Source: an uncultured Coriobacteriaceae bacterium | Lineage (GTDB): Bacteria > Actinomycetota > Coriobacteriia > Coriobacteriales > Atopobiaceae | Length of the DNA stretch: 38,555 nucleotides | Assembly (NCBI GenBank): GCA_902773995.1 | Contig: CACYGL010000008.1 | Location: 1-38,555, forward strand | Direction: 5' to 3' | Shown here: positions 17,500 to 26,544 of the stretch, piece after piece | How positions within the stretch are numbered: position 1 is the first letter of the stretch | Layout: every line of letters begins with the position of its first letter | Notes under the pieces: generated by a model | The model's input: the letters and a program-made list of their open reading frames with translations, nothing else | What the model was told of the DNA's origin: nothing | The model's database searches: none | Position numbers and translations under genes: made by a program

Positions 17500-18072
17500 A
17501 TGGACACCGAGAACAGCACACGGGAGGCCGAGGCCCCGGCAGAGGCCGGCATCGTTGCCACCACGGCATCCGCCGCCCAGCCCGAGCCCATCCAGGGCCA
17601 GGACATCGACATCGCAGACGACTCAGATTCCGAGGACTCACTCACGTTCTCCAACGGCGTCATCGAGAAGATCGTTGCCATCGCCATGCGAGACGTGCCC
17701 GGCGTCGTGGGCATGAAGGGGAGCTGGCTCAACCGCGTGCAGGACGCCTTTGGCGCCTCCGACACTACGAAGGGCGTCTCGGTCGAGGTCACGCCCGAGA
17801 GCGCCGTCAAGGTGAACGTCTCGGTGCTCATCGAGTACGGCGCCTACGCGCCGCAGGTCTTCGAGGACGTCAAGAAGGCCATCGTGAAGCAGGTCACGGG
17901 CATGACGGGCCTGGAGGTTGCGGGCGTCAACCTGCGCATCGAGGACGTGCTTACGCCCGAGGAGTACAAGCGCAGCGTGGAGGCCGAGAAGGACGCCGAG
18001 GAGGCCGCGCCTGACGCGGACGCCGCGGACGCCAAGGCCCCGGCGGCCGCCGAGCGCGGCGGGAAGGCGTAG
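17500..18072 (+). CDS. Asp23/Gls24-family envelope stress response protein
   Basis: A 190-residue cytoplasmic protein. The Asp23 domain covers about residues 48-150 (FSNGVIEKIVAIAMRDVPGV, VEVTPESAVKVNVSVLIEYG, VTGMTGLEVAGVNLRIEDV). It has an acidic N-terminal segment and an Ala/Asp-rich tail. Asp23 proteins sit beneath the membrane, anchored by AmaP, and rise under alkaline or cell-wall stress. AGAGGAG precedes ATG 17500. Only 3 bp separate it from murT, which suggests co-expression of the stress proteins with peptidoglycan amidation. Confidence 0.92.
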   Translation: MDTENSTREAEAPAEAGIVATTASAAQPEPIQGQDIDIADDSDSEDSLTFSNGVIEKIVAIAMRDVPGVVGMKGSWLNRVQDAFGASDTTKGVSVEVTPESAVKVNVSVLIEYGAYAPQVFEDVKKAIVKQVTGMTGLEVAGVNLRIEDVLTPEEYKRSVEAEKDAEEAAPDADAADAKAPAAAERGGKA

Positions 18073-18075
18073 CGC

Positions 18076-19425
18076 ATGGGGGTTCGCAACGCCTGCGCCG
18101 TTGGCCTGGGCCGCCTCACGTCCTGGGGCCTGCGGCGCGTGCTCCACCGCAACGCCTCCCAGATGCCCGGCAGGGTCACCCTGGCGCTTGACCCCAACGC
18201 CATAGCCCACCTGGCGCCAAAGCTCTCCCAGGGCGCCATTGTGGTCTGTGGCACCAACGGCAAGACAACCACCAACAACGTGCTGGCCAACGCCATCGAG
18301 CGCTCGGGCCGCACGGTGCTGTGCAACCGCGCGGGCGCCAACATGGCGGCCGGCGTGGCTGCCGCGCTGCTTCCCGGCAGCGGTGCGGACTGGGCGGTCA
18401 TGGAGGCAGACGAGCTCTCGACCGTCCACATCCTGCCCCAGCTGCAGCCCCGCTACCTGGTGCTTCTCAACCTCTTCCGCGACCAGCTCGATCGCGCGGG
18501 TGAGATAGACCACGTGCAGGACACCATCGTTGCCGCGCTTGCGGCCTCGCCCGCGACCACGCTCGTGGTGTGCGGAGACGACCCGCTCTCTGTGGGCGTG
18601 GCGCTTCGCGCGCAGAAGGCGGGCACCAAGGTCCTTGCCTTTGGCATAGGGGAGGACCTCCACCTGCCGCCCGACCGCGTGCCCGAGGCGCGCTTCTGCC
18701 AGGTGTGTGGAGCCGAGCTTGCCTACGACTACCGCGCCTACGCCCAGCTCGGGGCCTTCCGCTGCCCTAACGGCGATTTCGAGCGCCCCAAGCTCGACTT
18801 TGTCGCCACTGGCGTGCGCGTGGACGCCCATGGCGTGGCCTTTGACGTGGCCTTCCCCGAGGGTGGCACGGCGCACGTCTCGGCGGGCTTTGGCGGCGTG
18901 TACATGGTCTACAACCTGCTTGCTGCCGCCGCGGCGGCGCACCTCGCAGGCGTGGACGCGGCCTCGTTCCAGGCGGCGCTCGACGGCTACCACCCCGAGA
19001 ACGGCCGCCTGCAGCACTTTACGGTGGGCGGGCGCGAGGTGGTGCTCAACCTGGCCAAGAACCCCACGGGCTTCAACCAGAACATCTCGCTGCTCCAGAC
19101 GGACACCCGCCCCAAGGCCGTCTTCTTTGTGATCAACGACGACTTCAACGACGGCAAGGACATCTCCTGGATCTGGGACGTCGACTTCGAGCGGCTGCTC
19201 TCCGAGAAGGACCTTCTCGCCTTTGCGGGCGGCCATCGCGCAAACGACGTGCAGGTGCGCATGAAGTACGCGGGCATCAAGGCGCCAGTGGCGTCCACCG
19301 TGGGCGAGGTCCTTGGACGTCTTGGCTCGGTGCCGTTGGACAGGCCGCTCTACGTGCTGTGCAACTACTCCGCGCTGTGGCCGGCTAAGGCCGAGCTCGA
19401 GGGGATGGGTGAGCGCCATGACTAG
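18076..19425 (+). CDS. murT: Lipid II isoglutaminyl synthase, MurT subunit
   Basis: A 449-residue Mur-ligase-like subunit that with GatD amidates the D-glutamate of lipid II. The ATP loop GTNGKTTTNN is at residues 59-68. Further Mur ligase blocks are MEADELSTVHI and LFRDQLDRAGEID. The C-terminal DUF1727 domain carries NLAKNPTGFNQN and VINDDFNDGKDISWIWDVDFE, with the catalytic Asp in the latter. The MurT zinc ribbon is present as Cys208-x2-Cys211-x18-Cys230-x2-Gly233. The fourth position, Cys in the family (C-x2-C at the end), is glycine here, read clearly as TGC CCT AAC GGC. It overlaps gatD by 8 bp, so the two are co-translated. Zinc loss or a different ligand is inference. Confidence 0.95.
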   Translation: MGVRNACAVGLGRLTSWGLRRVLHRNASQMPGRVTLALDPNAIAHLAPKLSQGAIVVCGTNGKTTTNNVLANAIERSGRTVLCNRAGANMAAGVAAALLPGSGADWAVMEADELSTVHILPQLQPRYLVLLNLFRDQLDRAGEIDHVQDTIVAALAASPATTLVVCGDDPLSVGVALRAQKAGTKVLAFGIGEDLHLPPDRVPEARFCQVCGAELAYDYRAYAQLGAFRCPNGDFERPKLDFVATGVRVDAHGVAFDVAFPEGGTAHVSAGFGGVYMVYNLLAAAAAAHLAGVDAASFQAALDGYHPENGRLQHFTVGGREVVLNLAKNPTGFNQNISLLQTDTRPKAVFFVINDDFNDGKDISWIWDVDFERLLSEKDLLAFAGGHRANDVQVRMKYAGIKAPVASTVGEVLGRLGSVPLDRPLYVLCNYSALWPAKAELEGMGERHD

Positions 19426-20197
19426 CCAAGCCGCAGAGAACACCACCCCCACGGGTAGCCGCACGCTGCGCATTGCCCACCTCTACCCGGAGCTGCTGAA
19501 CCTCTACGGCGACTCCGGCAACATCCTGTGCCTCCGCCGCCGCATGGAGTGGCGCGGCATCACGCCGGACGTGATGGAGGTCCACGTCGACGACACGCCG
19601 TCCTTCTCGGGCGTGGACATTGCCTTCATTGGCGGCGGCTCAGACCGCGAGCAGCGCATTGTGTGCGACAAGCTCCTGGCCGAACAGGCAGAGATCAGGG
19701 CCTTCGTCGAGGACGGCGGCGTGCTTGCTGCCGTGTGCGGCGGCTACCAGCTGCTGGGCTCGAGCTATCTCATGGCGGACGAGAAGGTCGAGGGTCTCTC
19801 CCTGGTTGACCTCTACACTGACCACGGCGACCCGCGCCTCATTGGCAACATCGTGGTGGAGAGCTCCATCTCGCCGCAGCCCATCGTGGGCTACGAGAAC
19901 CACGCCGGCCGCACGCACCTGGGCGAGGGCGTTACCCCGCTGGGGCGCGTGCTCTACGGCCACGGCAACGACGGTATCACCGGCTACGAGGGCGTGCTCT
20001 ACAAGAACGTGGTGGGGACCTACGTCCACGGGCCGCTCCTGCCTAAGAACCCCGGCGTCGCGGACTACCTCATTGCCCGCGCGATGGAGCGCAAGTACGG
20101 CACGGCAGAGCTTGAGCCGCTCGACGATACCGAGGAGCTTGCTGCCAACCAGGTCATGTACCATCGACTCATGGCGGGAGAGGTCCAGGAGAGCTAA
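19418..20197 (+). CDS. gatD: Lipid II isoglutaminyl synthase, GatD glutamine amidotransferase subunit
   Basis: A 259-residue class I glutamine amidotransferase. It releases ammonia from glutamine and passes it to MurT. The nucleophile is Cys107 in AVCGGYQLLG, and the catalytic His204 is in TYVHGPLLPKN. The N-terminus has LRIAHLYPELLNLYGDSGN, characteristic of GatD/CobQ-like enzymes. GatD belongs to the group with a Cys-His dyad. The ATG at 19418 lies within the end of murT (8-bp overlap). Length and motifs are normal, so the subunit itself appears intact despite the altered MurT zinc ribbon. Confidence 0.95.
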   Translation: MTSQAAENTTPTGSRTLRIAHLYPELLNLYGDSGNILCLRRRMEWRGITPDVMEVHVDDTPSFSGVDIAFIGGGSDREQRIVCDKLLAEQAEIRAFVEDGGVLAAVCGGYQLLGSSYLMADEKVEGLSLVDLYTDHGDPRLIGNIVVESSISPQPIVGYENHAGRTHLGEGVTPLGRVLYGHGNDGITGYEGVLYKNVVGTYVHGPLLPKNPGVADYLIARAMERKYGTAELEPLDDTEELAANQVMYHRLMAGEVQES

Positions 20198-20257
20198 CGC
20201 GATGCAGACGGCTCGCGGGACCCGCGGCCGCAGCGCAACGAGAGGGATGGAGGACGC

Positions 20258-21202
20258 ATGTCGAAGGTCATCGTCTTTGGGTCGCTCAACATGGACCTTT
20301 CGGTGAGCTGCCCCCGCGTCCCCGAGGCCGGCGAGACCATCATTGGCCAGGGCTTTCTTGCAAGTCCCGGCGGCAAGGGCGCCAACCAGGCCATGGCCTC
20401 GGCACGCATGGGCGCCATCACGCACATGGTGGGCGCCGTGGGCAAGGACGTCTTTGGCACGCGCCTGGTGCAGTCGCTTGTGGAGGCGGACGTCCTCTGC
20501 GAGCGCGTGCGTGCCCTGAAGGACGTGCCCACCGGTACGGCCACTATCCTTCGCGCGCAGGGTGACAACCGCATCGTGGTGGACCCCGGCGCCAACGCTA
20601 CTACTCACGCCGACGTGGTCTGCTCGGTTATCGATGACATCGCGGAGCCGGGCGACATCTTCCTCACGCAGCTGGAGTGCGACATGGACGCCACCATGGA
20701 TGCCATCGCCTACGCGCGCGAGTCTGGCCTCTACACCATCTTGAACGCCGCGCCGGCGGCGCCGCTCTCCTCGGACATCTACCAGTCGATCGACCTTCTC
20801 TGCGTCAACGAGACCGAGTGCCAGGCGCTCACGGACATCTCGCCCGAGACCGAGAAGGGGTGCATGCGCGCGCTCATGGCCTTCTCGGCACGTGGGGTGG
20901 CAACCACGGTCATCACGCTGGGGTCGCGGGGGTCGGTCGCGCTCATCGCCGATGACATGTACCGCGTGGAGCCGTATAAGGTGGACGCGGTGGACACCAC
21001 CGCCGCAGGCGACACGTACCTTGGCGCCCTGGCGGCGCAGCTCTCGCATGGGCTCGACATTGTCGACGCCATGCGTTGGGCCTCGGCGGCAGGCGCGCTG
21101 GCCACTACTCGCGAGGGCGCCCAGCGCTCGATCCCCACCTTCGAGGAGGTCGAGCGTGAGACAAGGGGAGTTTCCCCTTGTCTCATAGATGAGACTGAAT
21201 GA
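20258..21202 (+). CDS. rbsK: Ribokinase (PfkB family)
   Basis: A 314-residue sugar kinase that phosphorylates ribose or a similar sugar with ATP. It has the N-terminal PfkB signature [16 protein letters not shown] (residues 36-51), the substrate region VFGSLNMDL, and the C-terminal signature with the catalytic Asp, [17 protein letters not shown]. Length is normal for RbsK. The last 14 residues (from ETRGV) are encoded by palindrome sequence rather than family sequence: the frame reads through one copy and stops at the TGA of the second. GGAGG precedes the ATG. No transporter or ribose regulator is adjacent, so the sugar is not settled. Confidence 0.9.
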   Translation: MSKVIVFGSLNMDLSVSCPRVPEAGETIIGQGFLASPGGKGANQAMASARMGAITHMVGAVGKDVFGTRLVQSLVEADVLCERVRALKDVPTGTATILRAQGDNRIVVDPGANATTHADVVCSVIDDIAEPGDIFLTQLECDMDATMDAIAYARESGLYTILNAAPAAPLSSDIYQSIDLLCVNETECQALTDISPETEKGCMRALMAFSARGVATTVITLGSRGSVALIADDMYRVEPYKVDAVDTTAAGDTYLGALAAQLSHGLDIVDAMRWASAAGALATTREGAQRSIPTFEEVERETRGVSPCLIDETE

Positions 21203-21229
21203 GACAAAGGGAAACTCCCCCTGTCTCAT
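21157..21229. repeat. Two GAGACAAAGGGA-type palindromes in tandem between converging genes
   Basis: Copy 3 (21157-21186) has arms TGAGACAAGGGGA and TCCCCTTGTCTCA. Copy 4 (21199-21229) has ATGAGACAAAGGGA and a slightly degenerate right arm ending in TGTCTCAT, followed by TTTT on the plus strand. The TGA at 21200-21202 stops rbsK. The TCA at 21226-21228 is the stop of the minus-strand membrane protein gene. One palindrome therefore ends both converging genes. The pair most likely works as a bidirectional terminator. Confidence 0.85.
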
Positions 21230-23259
21230 TTTATGCGGTAGAGCTTGTAGCCGTTTTCCTCGAGGACCAGCTCGAAGCCAGGCGTGTCGTCGGTGATGTA
21301 GTTGATGCCGCGCCACTTGGTGGCGTCGTAGGTGTCCTTCACAAAGGTGTTGTTGCGCTCGTCGGTGCTCATGACCAGCACGTAGTGCGCTCCCACGGAC
21401 TCCACGGCCTCCTGTACCTGCGGGTCGTTGGCAATGTTGTAGAGCCTCTGGCGAATCACGCGGCTCTGCCAGGTCTCGCTGCTCGAGCCGTAGCCCGAGT
21501 AGTAGCGGTAGTAGCAGCGCAGTCCCGTGACGCCATACCCCAAGACGCTGCCGTCGTAGGGCTGGTTGATGACAAGCTCGTCGCCCACCAGGCGGTGGAC
21601 GCTCTCCATGAAGTCCGTCTCCTGATAGGTGAGCGGCGCGTCGTGGGAGTAGGCGCGGTAGGCGTAGCTTACGTAGGTGGCCCAGGGGCTGCTCTTCTCG
21701 TAGCTAAAGCCGTTGCGAGCCTGGCCAGGGTAGAAGAGCGCAAGCGGCACGTAGGCTGCAGCCACAACAAGCCCCGCGACCGCTGGAAGCGCTCGCCAGC
21801 CGCGCGCCGGCGTTAGGCGCACGAGCCTGCACGCGCCTTCGGCCACGGCGTCCAGCCCGTACGAGATGAGCGGCACCGAGAAGATCGTTGCCAATGAGCC
21901 AATGCGGTAGGGGTCAGAGTACCAGTAGCCAATGAGGACGGACCTAAAAGCATCATCTGTCGAGCAGCAGGCCACGTACATCATGTAGGCAGTGATGGCG
22001 TAGGGCACCACGACCCAGCGCGTGTCTCGGCGAGAGACGAGAAGCACTCCGCCCACCAGCAGAAGCGCCGCAGGGAAGAGCTGCTCGGCGTCGGGCGCGG
22101 GCCACATGCCTCGCATGTAGCTCAGGTGCAAGACGTTGGTGAGGGCGCCGTCGCCCTCGGCGAAGGAGTCCCAGTGGTAGCTCACGAGTTCCGCGAAAGC
22201 GGGAATCTTGGTGGCACCAATCCAGGCCACCACGCAGAAGACGGCAAAGGCCACCGCAAGCACGCGCGGGCCAATGCTCACGCGCGAGCCAATCCGCACA
22301 CGCAACGATGAGCTGCTAAGGCGCGCCACGATCCACGGCGCCAGGAAGACCGCCATCGAGAAGACCACGTTGGGATGGAGAAGTACCGCGCCACAGGTGG
22401 AGAGGAACCAGGCAACGAGGTGGTCTACCGTGGCCCGGCGGCTCTCGTCTTGGTCGAAGGCGCGCATGAAGAGGGCGCAGATGGCGGGCAGCATCGCGAA
22501 GGCGGCGATGTTGGGGTAGACCGGCCCCCAGTTGCAGATGCCCCACGGGAAGATGGTGAGCGTGAGCGCTGCCACGGCCCCCAGCGCCACCACGCGCGTA
22601 CGCCCCGGAAAGATCGTCGAGAGCAGAAGCAGCATGGAGAGGGGATAGACCACAGCCATGAGTGCCAGGTTCACGGCGTTGATCGCGCTGGTCACGCTGA
22701 CGTTGGTGGCAAGGGCAACGGTCGCGCACAACACGTGCCAGCCCGAGGGGTAGTAGCCGGTGGGCTGCACGGCCACAAGGGCGTCGGACTCGGTGGAGTA
22801 GGAGCTGCCGTCGAGCGGCGACATCGAGAGCGAGTCCATCATCGCGCGGATGGAGTTGATGTGGTGCACCGAGTCGTAGTCCTGGTGGAAGGCGTTGGGG
22901 GAGGGGAGAATCCCCGCGAGAAAGACGTAGCCGGCAATCACGCCCGCTACCAGGAAGACGGCTATCAGGGCCGGGTGCACGGCGGGGGCCCCGTCAGGCG
23001 ATGCATGCACAAAGTGGTTGCGGAGAAGCGCCGCCACCAGCAGCAGCGCAGAGGGCAGCCCCACCATCATGACTGGCGTGGCAGGGACCTTTGCCAGGCA
23101 GAGCACCTGGCCCATGAGGCAGATGACGGCCATGCCAAGGGGCGCCGCCGCAAGCAGCGCCGTCATGCGCGGAAGCCCCAGGGTGCGTCCCAGGAGATAT
23201 CCCGGCACGCCAAGGAAGAGCAGTGTCACGAGGATCGTTGCGTAGAAGGAGAGCCACAT
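21226..23259 (-). CDS. Polytopic membrane protein, DUF6541-like (possible GT-C glycosyltransferase)
   Basis: About 677 residues with a dozen or more hydrophobic helices. An early large loop contains HQDYDSVHHINSIRAMMD and TGYYPSGWHVLCA, features of the DUF6541 group in Actinobacteria. A C-terminal extracytoplasmic region of about 150 residues (from FYPGQARNGFSYEKSSPW) ends in EENGYKLYRIK. The fold resembles lipid-linked sugar (GT-C) transferases, so a role in cell-surface glycan assembly is inferred, not shown. The start at 23259 is the Met directly before the first helix; a longer frame to 23406 encodes an unlikely Pro/Ser-rich leader. The next genes, on the other strand, are two glycosyltransferases. 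The stop codon lies in palindrome copy 4. Confidence 0.75.
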   Translation of the reverse strand: MWLSFYATILVTLLFLGVPGYLLGRTLGLPRMTALLAAAPLGMAVICLMGQVLCLAKVPATPVMMVGLPSALLLVAALLRNHFVHASPDGAPAVHPALIAVFLVAGVIAGYVFLAGILPSPNAFHQDYDSVHHINSIRAMMDSLSMSPLDGSSYSTESDALVAVQPTGYYPSGWHVLCATVALATNVSVTSAINAVNLALMAVVYPLSMLLLLSTIFPGRTRVVALGAVAALTLTIFPWGICNWGPVYPNIAAFAMLPAICALFMRAFDQDESRRATVDHLVAWFLSTCGAVLLHPNVVFSMAVFLAPWIVARLSSSSLRVRIGSRVSIGPRVLAVAFAVFCVVAWIGATKIPAFAELVSYHWDSFAEGDGALTNVLHLSYMRGMWPAPDAEQLFPAALLLVGGVLLVSRRDTRWVVVPYAITAYMMYVACCSTDDAFRSVLIGYWYSDPYRIGSLATIFSVPLISYGLDAVAEGACRLVRLTPARGWRALPAVAGLVVAAAYVPLALFYPGQARNGFSYEKSSPWATYVSYAYRAYSHDAPLTYQETDFMESVHRLVGDELVINQPYDGSVLGYGVTGLRCYYRYYSGYGSSSETWQSRVIRQRLYNIANDPQVQEAVESVGAHYVLVMSTDERNNTFVKDTYDATKWRGINYITDDTPGFELVLEENGYKLYRIK

Positions 23260-23495
23260 TCCTGTACTGTCCGCTTCGCTCGAGGGTGGGCACGCGTGAG
23301 GGGCGCGCGTGGTCAACCCTCCCATCCTAGCCCATGAAGGTGCAGGAGAGACGGGGATGCAGGAAGAACGCGATGATGCCGCATGGGGACACAGGTCCGC
23401 TCTCATGATGGTTTTGCCGGTCCTGCTCCCCGCGACCCGTGGCGCTGCGGTATGGTCTCTAGTGCGTTGCCGGTGCGAGATATACGGAGGTCATC

Positions 23496-24620
23496 GTGAG
23501 CGACACCAAGCATCCCCTGGTATCGGTGCTTGTCCCCATCTACAACGTGGAGCGCTACCTCGAGAGGTGCCTCGCGTCCCTGGCCGCCCAGACTTTCACT
23601 GACTTCGAGGTCATCTGCATAAACGACGGGTCTACCGACGTCTCGCCCAACATCGTGCGCGGCTTTGCCGATAGGGACAAGCGCTTCATCCTGGTGAACA
23701 AGGAGAACTCGGGCTACGGTGCGTCCATGAACGTGGGCCTCGACCGCGCTCGGGGCCGCTACGTGGCCATCCTCGAGTCGGACGACTTCTTTGACCCGCA
23801 GGCCCTCGAGCTTCTCGTCTATGCCGCCGAGGCAGCAAACGCCGAGGTCGCAAAGGGCAACTTCTGGCTGTACTGGTCGCAGCCAACCGAGAAACGCGTG
23901 CCTTTCTCGGTGGTCGACGGCCCCATGGTGGGGCGCACCTTCTGCCCGCGCGGGGACGCCGACATCGCGATCTTCTTCCGCAAGTCCTCCATCTGGTCCG
24001 CCATCTACCGGCGCGACTTCCTGGAGAAGAACGGCATCCGCTTCCTGGAGACGCCGGGCGCCTCGTACCAGGACGTGGGCTTCAACTTCAAGGTGTGGGC
24101 AGCTGCCAACCGCGCGACCTTCATCGCCGACTGCGTGCTGTGCTACCGCCAGGACAACGAGGCGTCGTCCGTCAAGTCAAGCGCCAAGGCGTACTGCGTG
24201 TGCGACGAGTACCAGTCTATGGCCGAGTACGTGAACGAGCACTTCTCGGGCTCCGACGTGGCGCGTCTCACGGGCATCCTCGAGCGCATGAAGCTCGACA
24301 GCTACCTCTGGAACTACGACCGCTTGGACCCCAGCCTGCGTCCCGCATTCGTGGAGCGTATCTCCCACGAGATGGCAGACGACGTTGCGGCGGGGCGCGT
24401 GGACCGTAGGCTCTTCGAGCCTGGTGCCGCAGCAGACCTTGACGCGCTTGTCTCTGACCCCGCGCGCTTCGAGCGCTCCCGCAAGGCGTACCGCGCGCCG
24501 GGCGGTGCCGTGCTGCGATACCTTGCGCTGGGCGGCGTCCCGCTGCTCAGAGACGCGCTTTCGTTCAAGGCGCGCGGCGAATACGTGCGCCGCACCAACC
24601 AGGAGGGGGCGGCGCTGTGA
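23496..24620 (+). CDS. Family 2 glycosyltransferase
   Basis: A 374-residue GT-A enzyme. The nucleotide-sugar binding domain covers about residues 8-110: VSVLVPIYNVERYLERCLAS, CINDGSTD, and the DxD-like LESDDFFDP. The C-terminal part (KSSIWSAIYRRDFLEKNGIRF, ASYQDVGFNFKVW) matches bacterial GT2 enzymes that build capsule or wall polysaccharides. Donor and acceptor are unknown. The GTG at 23496 has CGGAGG at good spacing. The stop overlaps the next GTG by four bases, so the two glycosyltransferases are translationally coupled. Confidence 0.92.
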   Translation: MSDTKHPLVSVLVPIYNVERYLERCLASLAAQTFTDFEVICINDGSTDVSPNIVRGFADRDKRFILVNKENSGYGASMNVGLDRARGRYVAILESDDFFDPQALELLVYAAEAANAEVAKGNFWLYWSQPTEKRVPFSVVDGPMVGRTFCPRGDADIAIFFRKSSIWSAIYRRDFLEKNGIRFLETPGASYQDVGFNFKVWAAANRATFIADCVLCYRQDNEASSVKSSAKAYCVCDEYQSMAEYVNEHFSGSDVARLTGILERMKLDSYLWNYDRLDPSLRPAFVERISHEMADDVAAGRVDRRLFEPGAAADLDALVSDPARFERSRKAYRAPGGAVLRYLALGGVPLLRDALSFKARGEYVRRTNQEGAAL

Positions 24621-25645
24621 GCCGGCTCTCCGTGGTGGTGCCCGTCTACAACGTCGAGAAGTACCTGGATGCGAGCCTGGGCTCGCTCGAGGACCAGTCG
24701 CTTGCGGACATCGACATCATCTGCGTGAACGACGGCTCCACCGACGGCTCGCGCGCGGTCCTTGCCCGCTGGGAGAAGCGCGACCCGCGCATACGGGTGG
24801 TCGACAAGCCCAACGGAGGTCTCTCCTCGGCGAGAAACGCCGGCATCGACGCGGCTACCACCGAGTATGTGTGCTTCCTCGACTCCGATGACCGCTTCCA
24901 CCCCAACGCATGCGCCGAGATGGTGCGCCTTCTGGACCAGACCGGCGCCGACGTGCTCACCTTTGGCGCCACGCTCTGCCCGCCGGATGCGCACGCCCCC
25001 TGGATCGCCCGCGTGCTCTCGCCCCGCGACGCCGTCTTCGAGGGTTACAGCTCCCAGCTCATGTTCCGCGAGAACTCGCGACCTTTTGCCTGGCGCATGG
25101 CCGTGAGGCGCGAGTTTCTCGTCCAGCGTAACCTGCGCTTTGACGAGGGCGTTCGCTTTGGTGAGGACCAGATATTTGCCTTTGCGGTGTATCCGCGTGC
25201 CTCGCGTGTGGCGCTCTCGTCCGAGAAGCTCTACGAGTACCGCGTGGTGCGCGAGGGCTCGCTCATGGCGGGCATGAGTGCCGACGTTGAGGCCAAGCTG
25301 CTCGACCACGTGACCATCATCGACCACATCCTGGCAGACTGGCAGCGTGGCGGCTTTCTGGGCATGGACGACACGAACCTCGTGGAGTTCATCATGGAGT
25401 ACGTGATGCGCGAGGGCATACGCCAGGAAAGCGGCTGCTACCAGCGGGTTGCCGTGGCCCTGCGCAAGGTGCTCCTCTCGCGCTGGAGCGAGGAGTACCT
25501 GGTCTCGCTGGACGTGCTGCCAACAACCAAGACCATGCTGCTCAAGGCAACGCTGAGCCCCAAGGGGATGCCACTTGCCGCGCGGCGCGTGCTCACGCTC
25601 TCGTACTACCTGGAGCACCACCGCCCGCAGCCAGCGCGCGCGTAG
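24617..25645 (+). CDS. Family 2 glycosyltransferase
   Basis: A 342-residue GT-A enzyme with SVVVPVYNVEKYLDASLGSL, CVNDGSTDGSRAV, NGGLSSARNAGI and the metal-binding-type CFLDSDDRF, all standard for GT2. The C-terminal part has WRMAVRREFLVQRNLRFDEG and GEDQIFAFAVYPRA. It starts at a GTG that overlaps the stop of the preceding glycosyltransferase (GTGA) and uses GGAGG within that gene. With the upstream enzyme it probably adds successive sugars to an envelope polysaccharide. The link to rhamnose made by the rml genes is inference. Confidence 0.92.
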   Translation: MSRLSVVVPVYNVEKYLDASLGSLEDQSLADIDIICVNDGSTDGSRAVLARWEKRDPRIRVVDKPNGGLSSARNAGIDAATTEYVCFLDSDDRFHPNACAEMVRLLDQTGADVLTFGATLCPPDAHAPWIARVLSPRDAVFEGYSSQLMFRENSRPFAWRMAVRREFLVQRNLRFDEGVRFGEDQIFAFAVYPRASRVALSSEKLYEYRVVREGSLMAGMSADVEAKLLDHVTIIDHILADWQRGGFLGMDDTNLVEFIMEYVMREGIRQESGCYQRVAVALRKVLLSRWSEEYLVSLDVLPTTKTMLLKATLSPKGMPLAARRVLTLSYYLEHHRPQPARA

Positions 25646-25690
25646 GCCACAGGCGCCGGCCGTGCTACAACGTGGCCACTAGCGTGGCTG

Positions 25691-26341
25691 CTACGCCAGA
25701 ATCTTGGCCTCGAGCTGGGCCGGCGTGTCAACGATGGTGGTGGCGCCGTGCTCGACGAGCCACTCCCTGTCGCGGAAGCCCCACGAGCAGGACAGGCACG
25801 GGCAGCCGCAGTTCTTGGCCGTCTCGATATCCACCTCGGAGTCGCCCACGTAGACCATGCCGTCCGCGCTTCTCCCCAGGTCGCGCAGGATCACGTCAAT
25901 CATGTCGCGGTTGGGCTTGCGCCTGATGCCGGCCCTCTCGCCCATCACGTAGTCGAACTTGCCGGGGTAGAAGTGGTCGATGATGCCCTGCACGGCAAAG
26001 TCGGCCTTATTGGAGACCACGGCGCAGGCCACGCCCGCCGCACGGAGGTCGTCGATGACCTCGGACATGCCGGTGTAGGGGCGCGTGGTGTCGAGCTTGT
26101 GCTTGTCGTAGTAGGCCTTGAACTCGTCAAAGACCTTGTCGGCGAGGTCTTTGGGCGTGCCCCTGGGCACCGAGAGATCGATGAGGCGACGGATGCCGTT
26201 GCCGGTGAAGAGGCGCACCTCGGCGAGGCTGCGCTTGGGCAGCCCGTATGCGACGAGCGAGTGGTTGACGGCCTCAAAGAGGTCGTCAAGCGTGTTGAGC
26301 AGCGTGCCGTCAAGGTCGAAGACCGCGGTCTGGTAGGGCAT
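25691..26341 (-). CDS. HAD-family phosphatase (phosphoglycolate phosphatase-like)
   Basis: A 216-residue HAD hydrolase. Motif I is VFDLDGTLLNT with both catalytic Asp; motif II is CAVVSNK; the motif III lysine is in GIRRKPNRDM; motif IV is YVGDSEVDIETA. A helical cap between motifs I and II puts it in the Gph-like subgroup. Substrates are small phosphate esters; phosphoglycolate is only a guess. The start is MPYQTAVFDLDGT at 26341 because GGGAG lies at better spacing than for the ATG 6 bp upstream; the longer frame to 26794 is spurious. It converges with the glycosyltransferases and is divergent from the CapA-like gene. Confidence 0.9.
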   Translation of the reverse strand: MPYQTAVFDLDGTLLNTLDDLFEAVNHSLVAYGLPKRSLAEVRLFTGNGIRRLIDLSVPRGTPKDLADKVFDEFKAYYDKHKLDTTRPYTGMSEVIDDLRAAGVACAVVSNKADFAVQGIIDHFYPGKFDYVMGERAGIRRKPNRDMIDVILRDLGRSADGMVYVGDSEVDIETAKNCGCPCLSCSWGFRDREWLVEHGATTIVDTPAQLEAKILA

Positions 26342-26544
26342 CCCCATCACTCCCACTGCGTCCGCTGGCAGAACCGTTACCCGTAAGGCGGCGCGGCGCG
26401 GACGCGCATGCGTAAGATGAACATTGGCTAGCCAAACGAGCGTACACGCAAACCCGCGCGCCCGTCGCGCGCTGGCCGCAACGTCACGCAAACCCCAGCT
26501 GCGCGCTGTCGCGCAGCTCGAGCCAGGCATGGCGACAAGGAGTG

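Noticed and set aside
17638..19473. 611-residue minus-strand open frame across asp23, murT and gatD
   Set aside because: It spans three recognised plus-strand genes; its composition is that of an antisense frame.
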